A DNA stretch of 64,000 bases from positions 1 through 64,000 of the forward strand of contig DATCYW010000022.1 of assembly GCA_036526255.1 (NCBI GenBank), read 5' to 3'. Made by a program: the position numbers and the translations under genes. Within the stretch, counting starts at the first letter, position 1; each line of letters opens with the position of its first letter. Below are positions 8,388 to 16,922 of the stretch, piece after piece. The DNA comes from Malonomonas sp036526255 (GTDB taxonomy: Bacteria; Desulfobacterota; Desulfuromonadia; Desulfuromonadales; Geopsychrobacteraceae). The notes under the pieces were generated by a model, which made no database searches, was not told the origin of the DNA, and saw only the letters and a list, made by a program, of their open reading frames with translations.

Positions 8388-9101
8388 TCAGGCAGTGGCA
8401 ACCTTTTCTTCATAAAACGCCCACTCCAGCGCCAGCTCGGCGTGCAGCGCGGTGGTGTTGAACAGTGGCAGGGCAGTATCCTCCGCGCGGATCAGCAGCG
8501 GGATTTCGGTACAGCCGAGGATCACCCCCTCGGCCCCTTGCGCGCGCAGATTTTCGATGATGGCCAGATAGCTGCGGCGCGCACTGTCGGTAAAATTTCC
8601 CCGGCAGAGTTCGTCAAAGATGACCCGATGCACCAGTTCGCGCTGCGCCACCGCGGGGATCACCACCTCGATGCCGAACTTTTCCTGCAGTCGCTGTCGA
8701 TAGAAATCCTCCTCCATGGTGTAGCGGGCGCCGAGCAGACCGACTTTTTTCATCCCCTGTTGCTGAATCGTCCGACCAGCGGCATCGGCGATATGCAGCA
8801 GCGGCACCTTGAGCCGAGCTTCGACAAGCGGCGCGACCTTGTGCATCAGGTTGGTACAGATCAGCACCATGTCGGCGCCGGCCTGCTCCAGACCAACCGC
8901 AGCAGTGGCCAGTTTTTTGCCGGCCAGTTCCCACTGCCCGCGTACTTGGTGCTGCTCGATTTCGGCGAAGTCAAAGCTGTGCAGAATGATTTTGGCCGAA
9001 TGCAGGCCGCCGAGTCGCGCGCGCACCCCCTGATTGATGTGTTGATAATAGAGCAGCGTCGATTCCCAGCTCATTCCACCTAACAGTCCGATTGTTTTCA
9101 C
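8388..9101 (-). CDS. Aspartate/glutamate racemase family protein
   Basis: A cofactor-independent racemase of 237 residues of the aspartate/glutamate racemase family (YgeA-like), interconverting L- and D-amino acids with a pair of cysteines as acid and base. The first cysteine sits in LICTNLMHK (about residue 83) and the second in VILGCTEIPLLI (about 195); the N-terminus GLLGGMSWEST is also characteristic. The start is GTG at 9101 with AAAGGAG eight bases upstream. The gene is divergent from a MocR-type regulator across a 147-base gap with repeated CAGAT motifs, so amino-acid-responsive control is likely. Whether aspartate, glutamate or another amino acid is the substrate cannot be told from sequence. 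Confidence 0.88.
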   Translation of the reverse strand: MKTIGLLGGMSWESTLLYYQHINQGVRARLGGLHSAKIILHSFDFAEIEQHQVRGQWELAGKKLATAAVGLEQAGADMVLICTNLMHKVAPLVEARLKVPLLHIADAAGRTIQQQGMKKVGLLGARYTMEEDFYRQRLQEKFGIEVVIPAVAQRELVHRVIFDELCRGNFTDSARRSYLAIIENLRAQGAEGVILGCTEIPLLIRAEDTALPLFNTTALHAELALEWAFYEEKVATA

Positions 9102-9181
9102 TAATCACTCCTTTACAGGCAACAGTAGCAGTTATTTGCTTCAAAACCTTTGGTCACGGCATGCTGCTATAAAAACGTAAA

Positions 9182-9231
9182 ATCTGTTTACAAAACAGAT
9201 ACAGATCGACAAATATTGAACCATAACAGAT
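9182..9231. promoter_or_regulatory. Candidate MocR operator between racemase and regulator genes
   Basis: ATCTGTTT (9182-9189) and AAACAGAT (9193-9200) form a perfect 8-bp inverted repeat with a 3-base spacer. ACAGAT is repeated at 9201-9206 and AACAGAT at 9225-9231, 18 bases before the regulator's start. Inverted plus direct copies of one motif in a divergent gap fit binding by the MocR protein encoded next to it. Binding is inferred. Confidence 0.5.
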
Positions 9232-9248
9232 TTAACAAAGGATTTAAT

Positions 9249-10682
9249 ATGCAGGACGAGGGATTCCGTTACCGGGCGGTAGAGAAACATCTGCTGGCCC
9301 TGGTCGCCAGCAAAGCCCTGCTGCCGGGCGAAAAGCTGCCATCGCTGCGCCAGCTCAGCAATCAGCTCAAGGTCAGCATCTCCACCATCAGCCAGGCGTA
9401 CCTGGAACTGGAAAAGCGCGGGATTTTAGAGGCGCGCGAACGTTCCGGGTTTTACCTGAGCGCCAGCGCCATGCAGCTGCCGCAACCGGCCAGCCGGCCG
9501 CGACCGGCGCTGGTTCCGACCGTCAGCAAGCGGCGCGACCTGATCCAGAAGGTTTTAGAGGCGCTTGGCAATCGCGAACTGCTCCCCTTCGGCGTCGTCT
9601 GCCCGGCCGAAGAGCTGTTGCCGGCGAAAATTCTGGCGCGGATCACCGCCGCGACCCTGCGCAGCAATCCGACCCAGATGCTGGATTACGCCCCGGTCAA
9701 CGGCAACCTGGAATTGCGCCAACAGAACGCCCGGCGCGCGATGGAAGCCGGAATCAGCGTCAGCCCGGACGAGGTTCTGATAACCTCGGGTGCCATGGAG
9801 GGGGTGTCGATCGCGCTGCGGGCACTGACCCGACCGGGGGACAACGTGTTGATCCAGTCGCCCAGCTACTTCTGCTTTCTGCAACTGCTCGAAAACTGCG
9901 GCCTGCGCGCCATCGAAATCCCTTCGGCCAGCGGCGGCATCGACCCGCGCGATGTGCAGAAAGCCATCGAGCAGTTCGATATCCGCGCGGCGATTCTGGT
10001 GCCGAACTTCAACAACCCCGACGGCAGCTTGACCAGTGACGCCGCCAAGCAGCAGATCGTCGCGCTGCTGGCCGAGCGCAACATCCCGTTGGTCGAAGAC
10101 GACGTCTACGGCGACCTCTATTTTGGCGAACAGCGTCCGACCACCTGCAAAAGTTTCGACCGACAGGGCAACGTGCTGCTCTGCTCCTCCTACTCGAAGA
10201 CCATCACCCCCGGCTACCGGGTCGGCTGGATGATACCGGGACGCCATTACGCCAAGGTGCTGGATATCAAGACCAGCACCAACATCTGCAGCGCCGCCCC
10301 CACGCAGCTGGCCATCGCGACATTTCTGCGCGAAGGCTACTACGAGCGTCACCTGCGCCGCCTGCGCAACGCGGTCAAACAGCAGATGGAAGCGCTGCTG
10401 CTCAGCCTGCACCGCCACTTCCCGGCGGACACCCGCGCCAGCTTCCCGGAAGGGGGCGCGGCAATCTGGGTCGAGCTGCCCCGGCAGATCGATGCGGTCG
10501 ACTACTTTTATCAGGCCCGTCAGCTGGGGATCGGACTGGCACCCGGAACAATCTTTTCGACTCAGGACAAGTACAACAACTTCATCCGCCTCAGCTGCAC
10601 CGGCATCTGGAACGCGCAACTCGAACAGGGGGTCGCACAGCTCGGCCAGCTGGCGAAACAGCTGGTCGACAAACAGCCCTGA
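9249..10682 (+). CDS. MocR/PdxR-type GntR regulator with aminotransferase domain
   Basis: A 477-residue fusion of a GntR winged helix (residues about 1-70, with LPSLRQLSNQLKVSISTISQ) and a fold-type I aminotransferase domain. The PLP-binding lysine lies in SSYSKTITPGYRVGWM (about residue 315), with NFNNPDGSL and EDDVYGDLYF as further PLP-site motifs. Such proteins sense PLP or amino acids and control nearby metabolic genes. I choose ATG at 9249, preceded by AAAGGATTT; an upstream extension to 9150 would run through the operator repeats. The divergent Asp/Glu racemase is the obvious target, alongside autoregulation. Activator or repressor status is unknown. Confidence 0.9.
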   Translation: MQDEGFRYRAVEKHLLALVASKALLPGEKLPSLRQLSNQLKVSISTISQAYLELEKRGILEARERSGFYLSASAMQLPQPASRPRPALVPTVSKRRDLIQKVLEALGNRELLPFGVVCPAEELLPAKILARITAATLRSNPTQMLDYAPVNGNLELRQQNARRAMEAGISVSPDEVLITSGAMEGVSIALRALTRPGDNVLIQSPSYFCFLQLLENCGLRAIEIPSASGGIDPRDVQKAIEQFDIRAAILVPNFNNPDGSLTSDAAKQQIVALLAERNIPLVEDDVYGDLYFGEQRPTTCKSFDRQGNVLLCSSYSKTITPGYRVGWMIPGRHYAKVLDIKTSTNICSAAPTQLAIATFLREGYYERHLRRLRNAVKQQMEALLLSLHRHFPADTRASFPEGGAAIWVELPRQIDAVDYFYQARQLGIGLAPGTIFSTQDKYNNFIRLSCTGIWNAQLEQGVAQLGQLAKQLVDKQP

Positions 10683-10778
10683 GCGCAGCCGGGGCTTTGC
10701 GGTTGACAGCCCGCGACGACCCCCTTAGACCTGAGAACCAACCGAACCAACTTCACTTTCGCCACAGGAGTCGCAACT

Positions 10779-11093
10779 ATGATCATGACCAACGTCAACA
10801 CCGTTCCGGGAAAAAAGATCGTCGAGCATTTCGGCATCGTGCAGGGCAGCACCGTGCGCGCCAAACATATCGGCCGCGATTTCATGGCTGGCCTGAAGAA
10901 TCTAGTCGGCGGCGAGCTGAAAGGCTACACCGAGCTGTTGCAGGAATCCCGGCAGGAAGCGATGGACCGCATGGCAGAACAGGCGCGGCAGATGGGCGCC
11001 AACGCGGTGGTCAATATCCGCTTTGCCACCTCATCGGTCGCCCAGGGCGCCGCCGAGCTGTTCGCCTACGGCACCGCTGTGCGCGTTGAATAG
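10779..11093 (+). CDS. YbjQ/UPF0145 family protein
   Basis: A 104-residue cytoplasmic protein of the YbjQ (UPF0145, 'heavy-metal-binding domain') family, a small pentamer-forming fold of unknown role. Visible family features are TVPGKKIVEHFGIVQGSTVRA at the start, the central KGYTELLQESRQEAMDRM helix and GANAVVNIRFATSSV. The end has AYGTAVRV. It begins at ATG 10779 behind CAGGAGTCGCAACT (a second ATG follows two codons later). It is the first of three closely packed genes with a membrane-anchored paralogue and an M48 peptidase, so a shared role at the membrane is likely. The metal-binding name is historical; no metal ligand set is obvious. Confidence 0.88.
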   Translation: MIMTNVNTVPGKKIVEHFGIVQGSTVRAKHIGRDFMAGLKNLVGGELKGYTELLQESRQEAMDRMAEQARQMGANAVVNIRFATSSVAQGAAELFAYGTAVRVE

Positions 11094-11102
11094 GTGGCAG
11101 GC

Positions 11103-11579
11103 ATGGATATCATCTTTCAGAATTTCAATCTGTTCAGTTTTCTGATCCTGCTCAGTATCGGCTATGGGGTTGGAACCTGGGCGGAAAAGAAGCATTACAA
11201 ATCGATTATCGAGCGGGAGCGGCAACTGCTGAAAATGGCTGTGGTTACTACTGAAGGCAGCTTTCCGGATGGCCGTGTCAAGCAGGCCGTGCTGGTGACC
11301 GGCAGTGTGGTCGTTTCTATCGATTACTTCAAACGCCTGCTGGCGATTCTGCGCAACATTTTCGGCGGGCGGGTAAAAGCCTACGAATCGCTGGTCGATC
11401 GCGCCCGCCGCGAGGCGATTTTGCGCATGAAAGAACGGGCCCAGCAACAAGGCGCCGGCATGATCGTCAACATGCGTCTGGAAACCGCGGCCATCGGGAA
11501 CAACGCCAACCAGAAAAAGCAGGTCGGCAGCGTCGAAGCGATCGCTTACGGCACCGCCATCATCTTTAACCGGCCATGA
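11103..11579 (+). CDS. Membrane-anchored YbjQ-like protein
   Basis: A paralogue of the preceding protein with an added N-terminal membrane segment (FNLFSFLILLSIGYGVGTW, about residues 8-26). The YbjQ-like part follows: VVTTEGSFPDGRVKQAVLVTG, a conserved helix AYESLVDRARREAILRMKERA, GAGMIVNMRLET and the closing AYGTAIIF. The insertion of IGNNANQKKQVGSVE between the last strands differs from the first copy. I start it at ATG 11103, with AGGTGG upstream; GTG 11094 directly abuts the previous stop and is less likely. It overlaps the M48 peptidase gene by four bases (ATGA), so expression is coupled. Confidence 0.82.
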   Translation: MDIIFQNFNLFSFLILLSIGYGVGTWAEKKHYKSIIERERQLLKMAVVTTEGSFPDGRVKQAVLVTGSVVVSIDYFKRLLAILRNIFGGRVKAYESLVDRARREAILRMKERAQQQGAGMIVNMRLETAAIGNNANQKKQVGSVEAIAYGTAIIFNRP

Positions 11580-12394
11580 AATTCACTCCGAAGCAGTTGG
11601 ATGACAACGTCAACCTCTCTAAAACCCATCCGCTACTAGAACTGTTCTGGCTGCTCGGTGGATTACTGCTGCTCACCGGCATCGGCTTTGTGCTGCTCGG
11701 GGCCGGAGCCGACTGGGCCGCCAGCAAAGCACCGATCAGCGTCGAAAACTGGCTCGGCAGACAGGCGCTGAAACAATTTCCGGCAGCGGAAAACCTGCCA
11801 TTAAAACAGCGACTGCAAGCGCTGCTCGACAGCCTGCCGGCAGACTCGCCACTGCAGCAGTATAATTTTCGGGTATTTCTGCGGGAGACTGACGAGGTCA
11901 ATGCCATTGCCCTGCCGGGGGGGAACATCGTGGTGTTTTCCGGATTACTGCAGCAACTGGAGTCGGAGAATGAACTGGCGATGATTCTGGCCCACGAGCT
12001 GGGGCACTTCGCCCAACGGGACCATCTGCGCGGGTTGGGGCGCGGGCTGGGACTGGCAGTTGCCGCCGCGCTGTTTCTGGGTGAAGACAACGCCGCCAGC
12101 AATCTGATTTCGAACTGGCTGCTGACCTTTCAGCTGAGCTATTCACAGGCCCAGGAAGCCTCCGCCGACCGCTTCGGGCTGGAACTGCTGGTCGCGCGCT
12201 ACGGCCATGCCGGCGGCAACAGCGACTTCTTTGCCCGCATGGCGAAACAGGCCGGCAGCCGGATTCCTTACCTGCTGGCCTCACATCCGCACCCGCAGGC
12301 GCGGATTGATAAGCTCATCGCATTGATCAAGGAAAGAGACTACCCGCTGGCCGCGACCCTGCCACTGGCACAAGACTTGAAAATCGGCAACTGA
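11576..12394 (+). CDS. M48 family zinc metallopeptidase, membrane-anchored
   Basis: A 272-residue zinc endopeptidase of the M48 (Ste24/HtpX/BepA-like) family. The zinc motif HELGH lies in ILAHELGHFAQRDH near residue 141, and the third ligand glutamate in EASADRFGLELL near 197. The family's substrate-side motif appears as NAIALPGGNIVVFSGLL. One N-terminal membrane segment (LFWLLGGLLLLTGIGFVLLG) anchors it, with the catalytic domain probably outside the cytoplasm. It is much shorter than BepA and has no TPR domain. Coupled to two YbjQ-like genes by overlap, it may take part in membrane or envelope protein quality control; this is inference. Its stop lies one base from the convergent ABC permease gene. 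Confidence 0.9.
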   Translation: MKFTPKQLDDNVNLSKTHPLLELFWLLGGLLLLTGIGFVLLGAGADWAASKAPISVENWLGRQALKQFPAAENLPLKQRLQALLDSLPADSPLQQYNFRVFLRETDEVNAIALPGGNIVVFSGLLQQLESENELAMILAHELGHFAQRDHLRGLGRGLGLAVAAALFLGEDNAASNLISNWLLTFQLSYSQAQEASADRFGLELLVARYGHAGGNSDFFARMAKQAGSRIPYLLASHPHPQARIDKLIALIKERDYPLAATLPLAQDLKIGN

Positions 12395-12395
12395 C

Positions 12396-13187
12396 TTAGT
12401 GCACAATCCGCCGGACCATCAGGGCGATCGCCACCGGCACCAGAATGCAGACGGCCAGCAGCAGATAGAACAGGCTCAGCCACATTCCGGCCGACCAGAG
12501 CTGCAGCGCACAGCCACGCACCAGACCGACCAGGTGGGTCAGCGGTAGCAGCTGCGCTACGCCCTGCGCCCAGCCGGGCAGGTTCTGCAGCGGAAAGAAG
12601 GTGCCGCTGAACAGGAACATCGGCGTGATGCCGAGAAAGATCGGCAGGTTGAAGGTTTCGATCCCCGGCACCAGCGCGGTGCAGATCATCCCCAACGCGG
12701 CGAAACAGAGCCCGCCCAGCACCGCCAGCGGAATCAGCAGCAACGCGCCGGGAAAATCGAACAGCCCGAACAGCGCAATCACCGTCCCCATCAACAGTGT
12801 CGCGATCAACGACTTGGTCGCCGCCCAGAGCATTTCTCCCAAGATGATTTCTTCCAGATTCAGCGGCGTCGCCAGCAGCGCGTCGAAGGTCTTCTGGTAG
12901 TACATGCGGACGAACGAATTGTAGGTGGTTTCGAAAAACGCATTGTGCATGATGGCCACCGCCACCAGCGCCGGCGCGACAAACAGGGTGTAGGAGAGCG
13001 GTCGCCCGGCAATCGCAAACTCGCCGACCATCACCCCCAGACCGACGCCGAAGGCGAGGATGTAAAGCATCGGTTCGAGTAAAGGCGGCAGGAAGGAGAT
13101 CTTCCAGTTCTGCCGGTAGATTTCGAAATTGCGCTGCCAGACGTGCAACACCCGGCAGCTGAATTGGGCGGGCTGCGGCCATTTCAT
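12396..13187 (-). CDS. ABC-2 type transporter permease (NodJ-like)
   Basis: A 263-residue permease with about six membrane segments (for example PMLYILAFGVGLGVMVG, LIATLLMGTVIALFGLF, LIPLAVLGGLCFAALGMI and the C-terminal LSLFYLLLAVCILVPVAIAL). The region YTLFVAPALVAVAIMHNAFFETTYNSF resembles NodJ-type exporters. It pairs with the ATPase gene upstream: its ATG at 13187 overlaps that gene's stop (ATGA, 13184-13187). An upstream in-frame start at 13253 lies inside the ATPase gene and is unlikely. The cargo is unknown; ABC-2 exporters of this type move polysaccharides, lipids or drugs out of the cell. Confidence 0.9.
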   Translation of the reverse strand: MKWPQPAQFSCRVLHVWQRNFEIYRQNWKISFLPPLLEPMLYILAFGVGLGVMVGEFAIAGRPLSYTLFVAPALVAVAIMHNAFFETTYNSFVRMYYQKTFDALLATPLNLEEIILGEMLWAATKSLIATLLMGTVIALFGLFDFPGALLLIPLAVLGGLCFAALGMICTALVPGIETFNLPIFLGITPMFLFSGTFFPLQNLPGWAQGVAQLLPLTHLVGLVRGCALQLWSAGMWLSLFYLLLAVCILVPVAIALMVRRIVH

Positions 13188-14092
13188 TCGCGTAACCCCC
13201 GTCCGGTCAGTTTGAGAAACAGATCCTCCAGCGAGGCCGGCCGCAGGGTGCAACCTTCGCTGCGCACCTCGCGGGTCAACCGCAGAAACAGCTCATCGCC
13301 GTCATCCAGATAGACCAGCAGCCGGTTGCCAAGGTCCTCGACCCGGCAGTTCTCACCGGCGAGAAAGTCACGCACCCGACTGTCCGGGTCGGCAATTTCC
13401 AGCACCGCATGGCCGATTTGTTCGCGGACCAGCTGCGCCGGCTTGCCCTCAATCAGAATCCGGCCGTGATCAACAATCACCAGCCGGTCGCAGAGCCGCG
13501 CCGCCTCTTCCATATAGTGGGTGGTCAGCAGGATGCTGATCCCCTGCTGCTTCAGCGCGGTCAGCTTCTCCCAGAGCAGCTGACGACTCTGCGGATCGAG
13601 CCCGGTGGTTGGCTCATCGAGGATCAGCAGCTCGGGCTTGTTGACCAGCGCGCGGGCCAGCATCAGCCGCCGCTTGAGGCCGCCGGAGAGGATACGGACA
13701 TTGTCAGCGGCGCGCTGTTGCAGGGCAAAAAACTGCAGCAGTTCATCGGCGCGCTGCTCGGCGTCCCGTTTCGGAATGGAGAAATAGCGGGCGTAACCGA
13801 CCAGGTTCTTGCGCAGGCTCAGGTCGGGGTCGAGGGAATCCTCCTGCTGACAGATGCCGATGCGCGCCTTGATCTGCCGCAGTTCGCTGTCGATATCCAG
13901 CCCGAAGATCCGCAGCTGCCCTGAGTCCCGCGGCGTATAACCGTAGAGCATCTGGATGGTGGTGGTTTTACCGGCGCCGTTGGGGCCGAGCAGCCCGAAG
14001 CACTCCCCCTTGGCCACACTGAAGGAGAGACCATCGACAGCGTTCAGCGCCCCGTAACTTTTATAGAGAGATTCAACCTGTAGAATAGCCAT
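13184..14092 (-). CDS. ABC transporter ATP-binding protein (NodI/CcmA-like)
   Basis: A 302-residue ATPase for the adjacent ABC-2 permease. Walker A is GPNGAGKTTT (about 37-46), the Q-loop lies in GICQQEDSLDPDLS, the signature is LSGGLKRRLMLARAL, Walker B is LLILDEPTTGLD, and the H-loop is in LLTTHYMEEA. The C-terminal 80 residues form the extra domain typical of the DrrA/NodI group. It sits between the P-loop kinase gene (13 bases upstream) and the permease (4-base overlap), so the pair is part of a four-gene leftward operon that also holds a radical SAM gene. The exported compound is not apparent. Confidence 0.93.
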   Translation of the reverse strand: MAILQVESLYKSYGALNAVDGLSFSVAKGECFGLLGPNGAGKTTTIQMLYGYTPRDSGQLRIFGLDIDSELRQIKARIGICQQEDSLDPDLSLRKNLVGYARYFSIPKRDAEQRADELLQFFALQQRAADNVRILSGGLKRRLMLARALVNKPELLILDEPTTGLDPQSRQLLWEKLTALKQQGISILLTTHYMEEAARLCDRLVIVDHGRILIEGKPAQLVREQIGHAVLEIADPDSRVRDFLAGENCRVEDLGNRLLVYLDDGDELFLRLTREVRSEGCTLRPASLEDLFLKLTGRGLRE

Positions 14093-14104
14093 CGGTTCAA
14101 CTTT

Positions 14105-14752
14105 TCAGGAGAGGAGCAACTGATTGGCCAGCGCGGCGACCTTTGCTTTGAACTGCTCCAGCGTGCCGTCATTGCAAATCTGCCCGCACCAGTCGTGGTA
14201 ACCATCCAGCGAGGTTTCGCTGGCATGATTGCCGGCGACAATGAAGCCGGGCCGCTCGATCTTGACGATCCTTCCCCCCAAGCCACGCACCGCTTCTAAC
14301 TCATTGATAAAACGCACATCGTCGACCAGGATATGGACCTGTTCCAGATCATAGCCCGACACCTTGCGCTGCCAGGCCTTGGTCCAGTAATCGGCGTCCT
14401 GCGCGCGGCGGAATTCGGTCCCCCACCACTGCAGGATCCGCCGCACGCTGAGCGCGGTCTGCCCCGGCCGATCCTGAATTTCGGCATGTTCGGCAATAAA
14501 GTTCGCCCACTGCTCGCAGTGTTGCAGCGCCAACCGCTGATCAATGTAAAAAATCCGCAGCTTGTCATCCTGACAACCGTACACCAGCGGCACAAACTCT
14601 TCTGCTCCGCAGCGGCGCAGAAAATCCTCAACCTCGTCGCGCAGCACCATCGCCATCGGGATGATCAGCGTCTGCCGATCGAGCAAAGGGGCCAGATGTC
14701 TGGCGGCGGTGGTTTTTCCTGAAGCGGCCTTGCCGGCAAATCCGATAATCAT
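14105..14752 (-). CDS. Deoxynucleoside monophosphate kinase-like P-loop protein
   Basis: A 215-residue P-loop protein. GFAGKAASGKTT at the N-terminus is Walker A. LSVRRILQWWGTEFRR (about 103-118) and VDDVRFINELEAV (about 142-155) are the motifs I associate with the dNMP-kinase family related to phage T4 gene 1, where the WGTE-RR and DVRF-NE segments contact the nucleotide. A dNMP or NMP kinase role in the cytoplasm is therefore likely, but substrate choice is not visible. It lies 37 bases behind the radical SAM gene and 12 bases ahead of the ABC ATPase gene, on the same strand. No functional link to either is obvious. Confidence 0.75.
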   Translation of the reverse strand: MIIGFAGKAASGKTTAARHLAPLLDRQTLIIPMAMVLRDEVEDFLRRCGAEEFVPLVYGCQDDKLRIFYIDQRLALQHCEQWANFIAEHAEIQDRPGQTALSVRRILQWWGTEFRRAQDADYWTKAWQRKVSGYDLEQVHILVDDVRFINELEAVRGLGGRIVKIERPGFIVAGNHASETSLDGYHDWCGQICNDGTLEQFKAKVAALANQLLLS

Positions 14753-14789
14753 GCAGTCAACCTCTGGTTAATTTTTTCGCTGGTTGCGT

Positions 14790-15953
14790 TTAAATAAAGC
14801 GCTTCATCAGCTCGGTAATGGTCGTGTCGATGTTGTCCGTAGTAATGCCGAACTGCGTACAGGCCGCGGCGGCCCGCTGGCGGCGATCAGTGCGCTGCAG
14901 ATCATCGAGCCGGGCAAACAGCCCCATCCGCCGTCCGACCTGGTAGAGCATCTGTTCTTCTGCCGACAGCGCGAAGAAGCGCCGGATCACACCGGTCATT
15001 GCCGCCTTGTCTTCCGGGTAGCGCCCTTCAATCTCCTGAAACAGGTTGAGAATGTGGTCGCTCTTCACTGTGCTGCTGATGCCATCGAGAGTTTCCAGAA
15101 ACAGCAGGATTTCTTCAGCGACCTCCTTGTCACAGAGCTTGACGAAAGAGCCGTCCTGCCAGTCGTTGAACAGTTCGGTGTGATTGGGGATCGCCAGAGT
15201 GCGCAGGCGGATGAAATCAGCGTCGATCTGATTCAGCGCCGCGGCGGTTTCCAGCGCATGCTCACGCGACAGCGTGCGGCCGCCAAGTCCCGGCATCACG
15301 TATTCGGAGAGCTGCATGCCGACCCGCTTCACCTTCTGTCCGGCGCGGATGTGCATCGCCTGGTCGGTGCCTTTCTGCACTATCTTCAACACCGCGTCGC
15401 TGCCTGACTCCATGCCGATATGAATCCGGTTCAGGCCGGCCGCCGCGATCCGCTGCAGATCGTCCTCACTGATCCGGTCGATGGTCTGCGAACGCGCATA
15501 AGAGGTGATCCGTTCAACCTGCGGGAAACACTGCCGGATATGTTGCAGGATGACCACCAGCTCGGCCGGTTTGATGACCAGGCTGTTGGCATCCTGCAGA
15601 AAGATCGACTGCATCCCCTCGCCCAGCCAGTTGTAGGCAGCGTACAGCGCCATCTGTTCAGCATCGCCTAGACCATTCGCCAGCTCGCTCACCACATGAT
15701 AGTTGAGTCCGCCAGCAGTGTTGGCGCGCTCCTGCAGCAGCGTCAGATAATGATGAACACTGTCGATATCCTTAAGGATATGCTCCAGTGGGCGCAGGGA
15801 AAAACTGTCTCGTTTGTAGATCGAACAGAAAGTGCAGCGGTTCCAGGGGCAGTTGCGCGAAATCCGCAGCAACAGGCTGGCGGCTTCACTCGGCGGGCGG
15901 ATCGGCCCCTGCTCGAAGCCGCGGTATTCGGAGGGTGATGCTGGTTCGGTCAT
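14790..15953 (-). CDS. Radical SAM protein with unusual CX4CX2C cluster
   Basis: A 387-residue radical SAM enzyme of the group with CPWNRCTFCSIYK near residue 38. The spacing as written is C-x4-C-x2-C instead of the canonical C-x3-C-x2-C. Further core motifs are ERITSYARSQTIDRISEDD, AGLNRIHIGMESGSDAVLKI (the SAM-ribose strand) and LSEYVMPGLGGRTLSREHAL. The C-terminal helical part carries FALSAEEQMLYQVGRRM. I start it at ATG 15953; upstream in-frame codons add 42 residues without family character. It heads the four-gene leftward operon. The reaction is unknown: members of this type are usually annotated only as radical SAM proteins. Confidence 0.88.
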   Translation of the reverse strand: MTEPASPSEYRGFEQGPIRPPSEAASLLLRISRNCPWNRCTFCSIYKRDSFSLRPLEHILKDIDSVHHYLTLLQERANTAGGLNYHVVSELANGLGDAEQMALYAAYNWLGEGMQSIFLQDANSLVIKPAELVVILQHIRQCFPQVERITSYARSQTIDRISEDDLQRIAAAGLNRIHIGMESGSDAVLKIVQKGTDQAMHIRAGQKVKRVGMQLSEYVMPGLGGRTLSREHALETAAALNQIDADFIRLRTLAIPNHTELFNDWQDGSFVKLCDKEVAEEILLFLETLDGISSTVKSDHILNLFQEIEGRYPEDKAAMTGVIRRFFALSAEEQMLYQVGRRMGLFARLDDLQRTDRRQRAAAACTQFGITTDNIDTTITELMKRFI

Positions 15954-16147
15954 GATCAAACCTTCTGGTGGAAAGAAATCGGTCAAAACTAAGACACTCC
16001 CGGTAAAAGTACAACGAACCTGCCGTGAATATCCAGCAGAGTGCCGATAAAAAAAATCGGTTTCAGCCGTTGCCCTCACGGCAACCGGTGGTAAAGTTGA
16101 CGAATTCAGTCAGTTACCTTTTAAAACCGATAACAAGGAGTAAAGCG

Positions 16148-16885
16148 ATGAGATCAATCCTAACGTTTTTCTGTTTGCTCACTTTTGCCTCGGTTGCCTG
16201 TGCCGCCGGCAGCAGTGTCACCTATAGTGTCAACGGCCAGGAATACGAAGGCTATTACGTCAGCCCCGGCGCAGATGCGCCGCTGGTGCTGCTGATTCAC
16301 GACTGGGATGGACTGACCGATTACGAGGTGAAACGGGCCGAGATGCTGGCCGCCATGGGCTATGCGGTGTTTGCCGCCGATCTGTTCGGTAAAGGTGTGC
16401 GGCCGACCGAAGTGCAGGACAAGCGCCAGCACACCGGCGAACTTTATAAGGATCGCGCCAAAATGCGGGCGCTGCTGAACGGCGCGCTGGCGACCGCCAA
16501 AACGCAAGGGGGCAATATAGCTAACGCGGTGACCATGGGTTACTGTTTCGGCGGCGCGGCGGTGCTTGAATTTGCCCGCTCCGGAGTCGAGATGAAAGGC
16601 TTTGCCACCTTCCACGGCGGCCTGCAGACCCCCGAGGGGCAAAACTACTCGCAGACCAAAGGACCGCTCTTAATCATGCACGGCAGCGCCGACAGCGCCA
16701 TCCCCATGGAGCAGTTCGCCGCGCTGGCGGTCGAACTTGAAACACAGGGCGTCAGCCACGAAATGATCACCTACAGCGGCGCTCCGCATGCCTTTACCGT
16801 GTATGGCGGCACAAACTACCGCAAAGATGCGGATGAGAAATCCTGGCAGCGCTTCAGTGACTACCTGAACCAGACCCTGCGCTGA
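16148..16885 (+). CDS. Exported dienelactone hydrolase family protein
   Basis: A 245-residue alpha/beta hydrolase with a clear signal peptide (MRSILTFFCLLTFASVACAA), so it acts in the periplasm. The dienelactone-hydrolase triad is Cys-Asp-His: nucleophile in MGYCFGGAAVLEFA (about residue 137), Asp in MHGSADSAIPMEQ, His in YSGAPHAFTVYGG. The VLLIHDWDGLTDYEV segment forms the oxyanion side. The start at ATG 16148 follows AACAAGGAG; longer upstream frames lack a signal. Related exported proteins are common and mostly uncharacterised, so the natural substrate is open. A small gene follows 37 bases downstream and is probably co-transcribed. Confidence 0.88.
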   Translation: MRSILTFFCLLTFASVACAAGSSVTYSVNGQEYEGYYVSPGADAPLVLLIHDWDGLTDYEVKRAEMLAAMGYAVFAADLFGKGVRPTEVQDKRQHTGELYKDRAKMRALLNGALATAKTQGGNIANAVTMGYCFGGAAVLEFARSGVEMKGFATFHGGLQTPEGQNYSQTKGPLLIMHGSADSAIPMEQFAALAVELETQGVSHEMITYSGAPHAFTVYGGTNYRKDADEKSWQRFSDYLNQTLR

Positions 16886-16922
16886 GAAAAACCACGCCGA
16901 AGCGGCGTTAAGGACTGCCCTG

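Noticed and set aside
10703..10731. TTGACA at 10703 as promoter of the YbjQ operon
   Set aside because: No acceptable -10 hexamer at the right distance.
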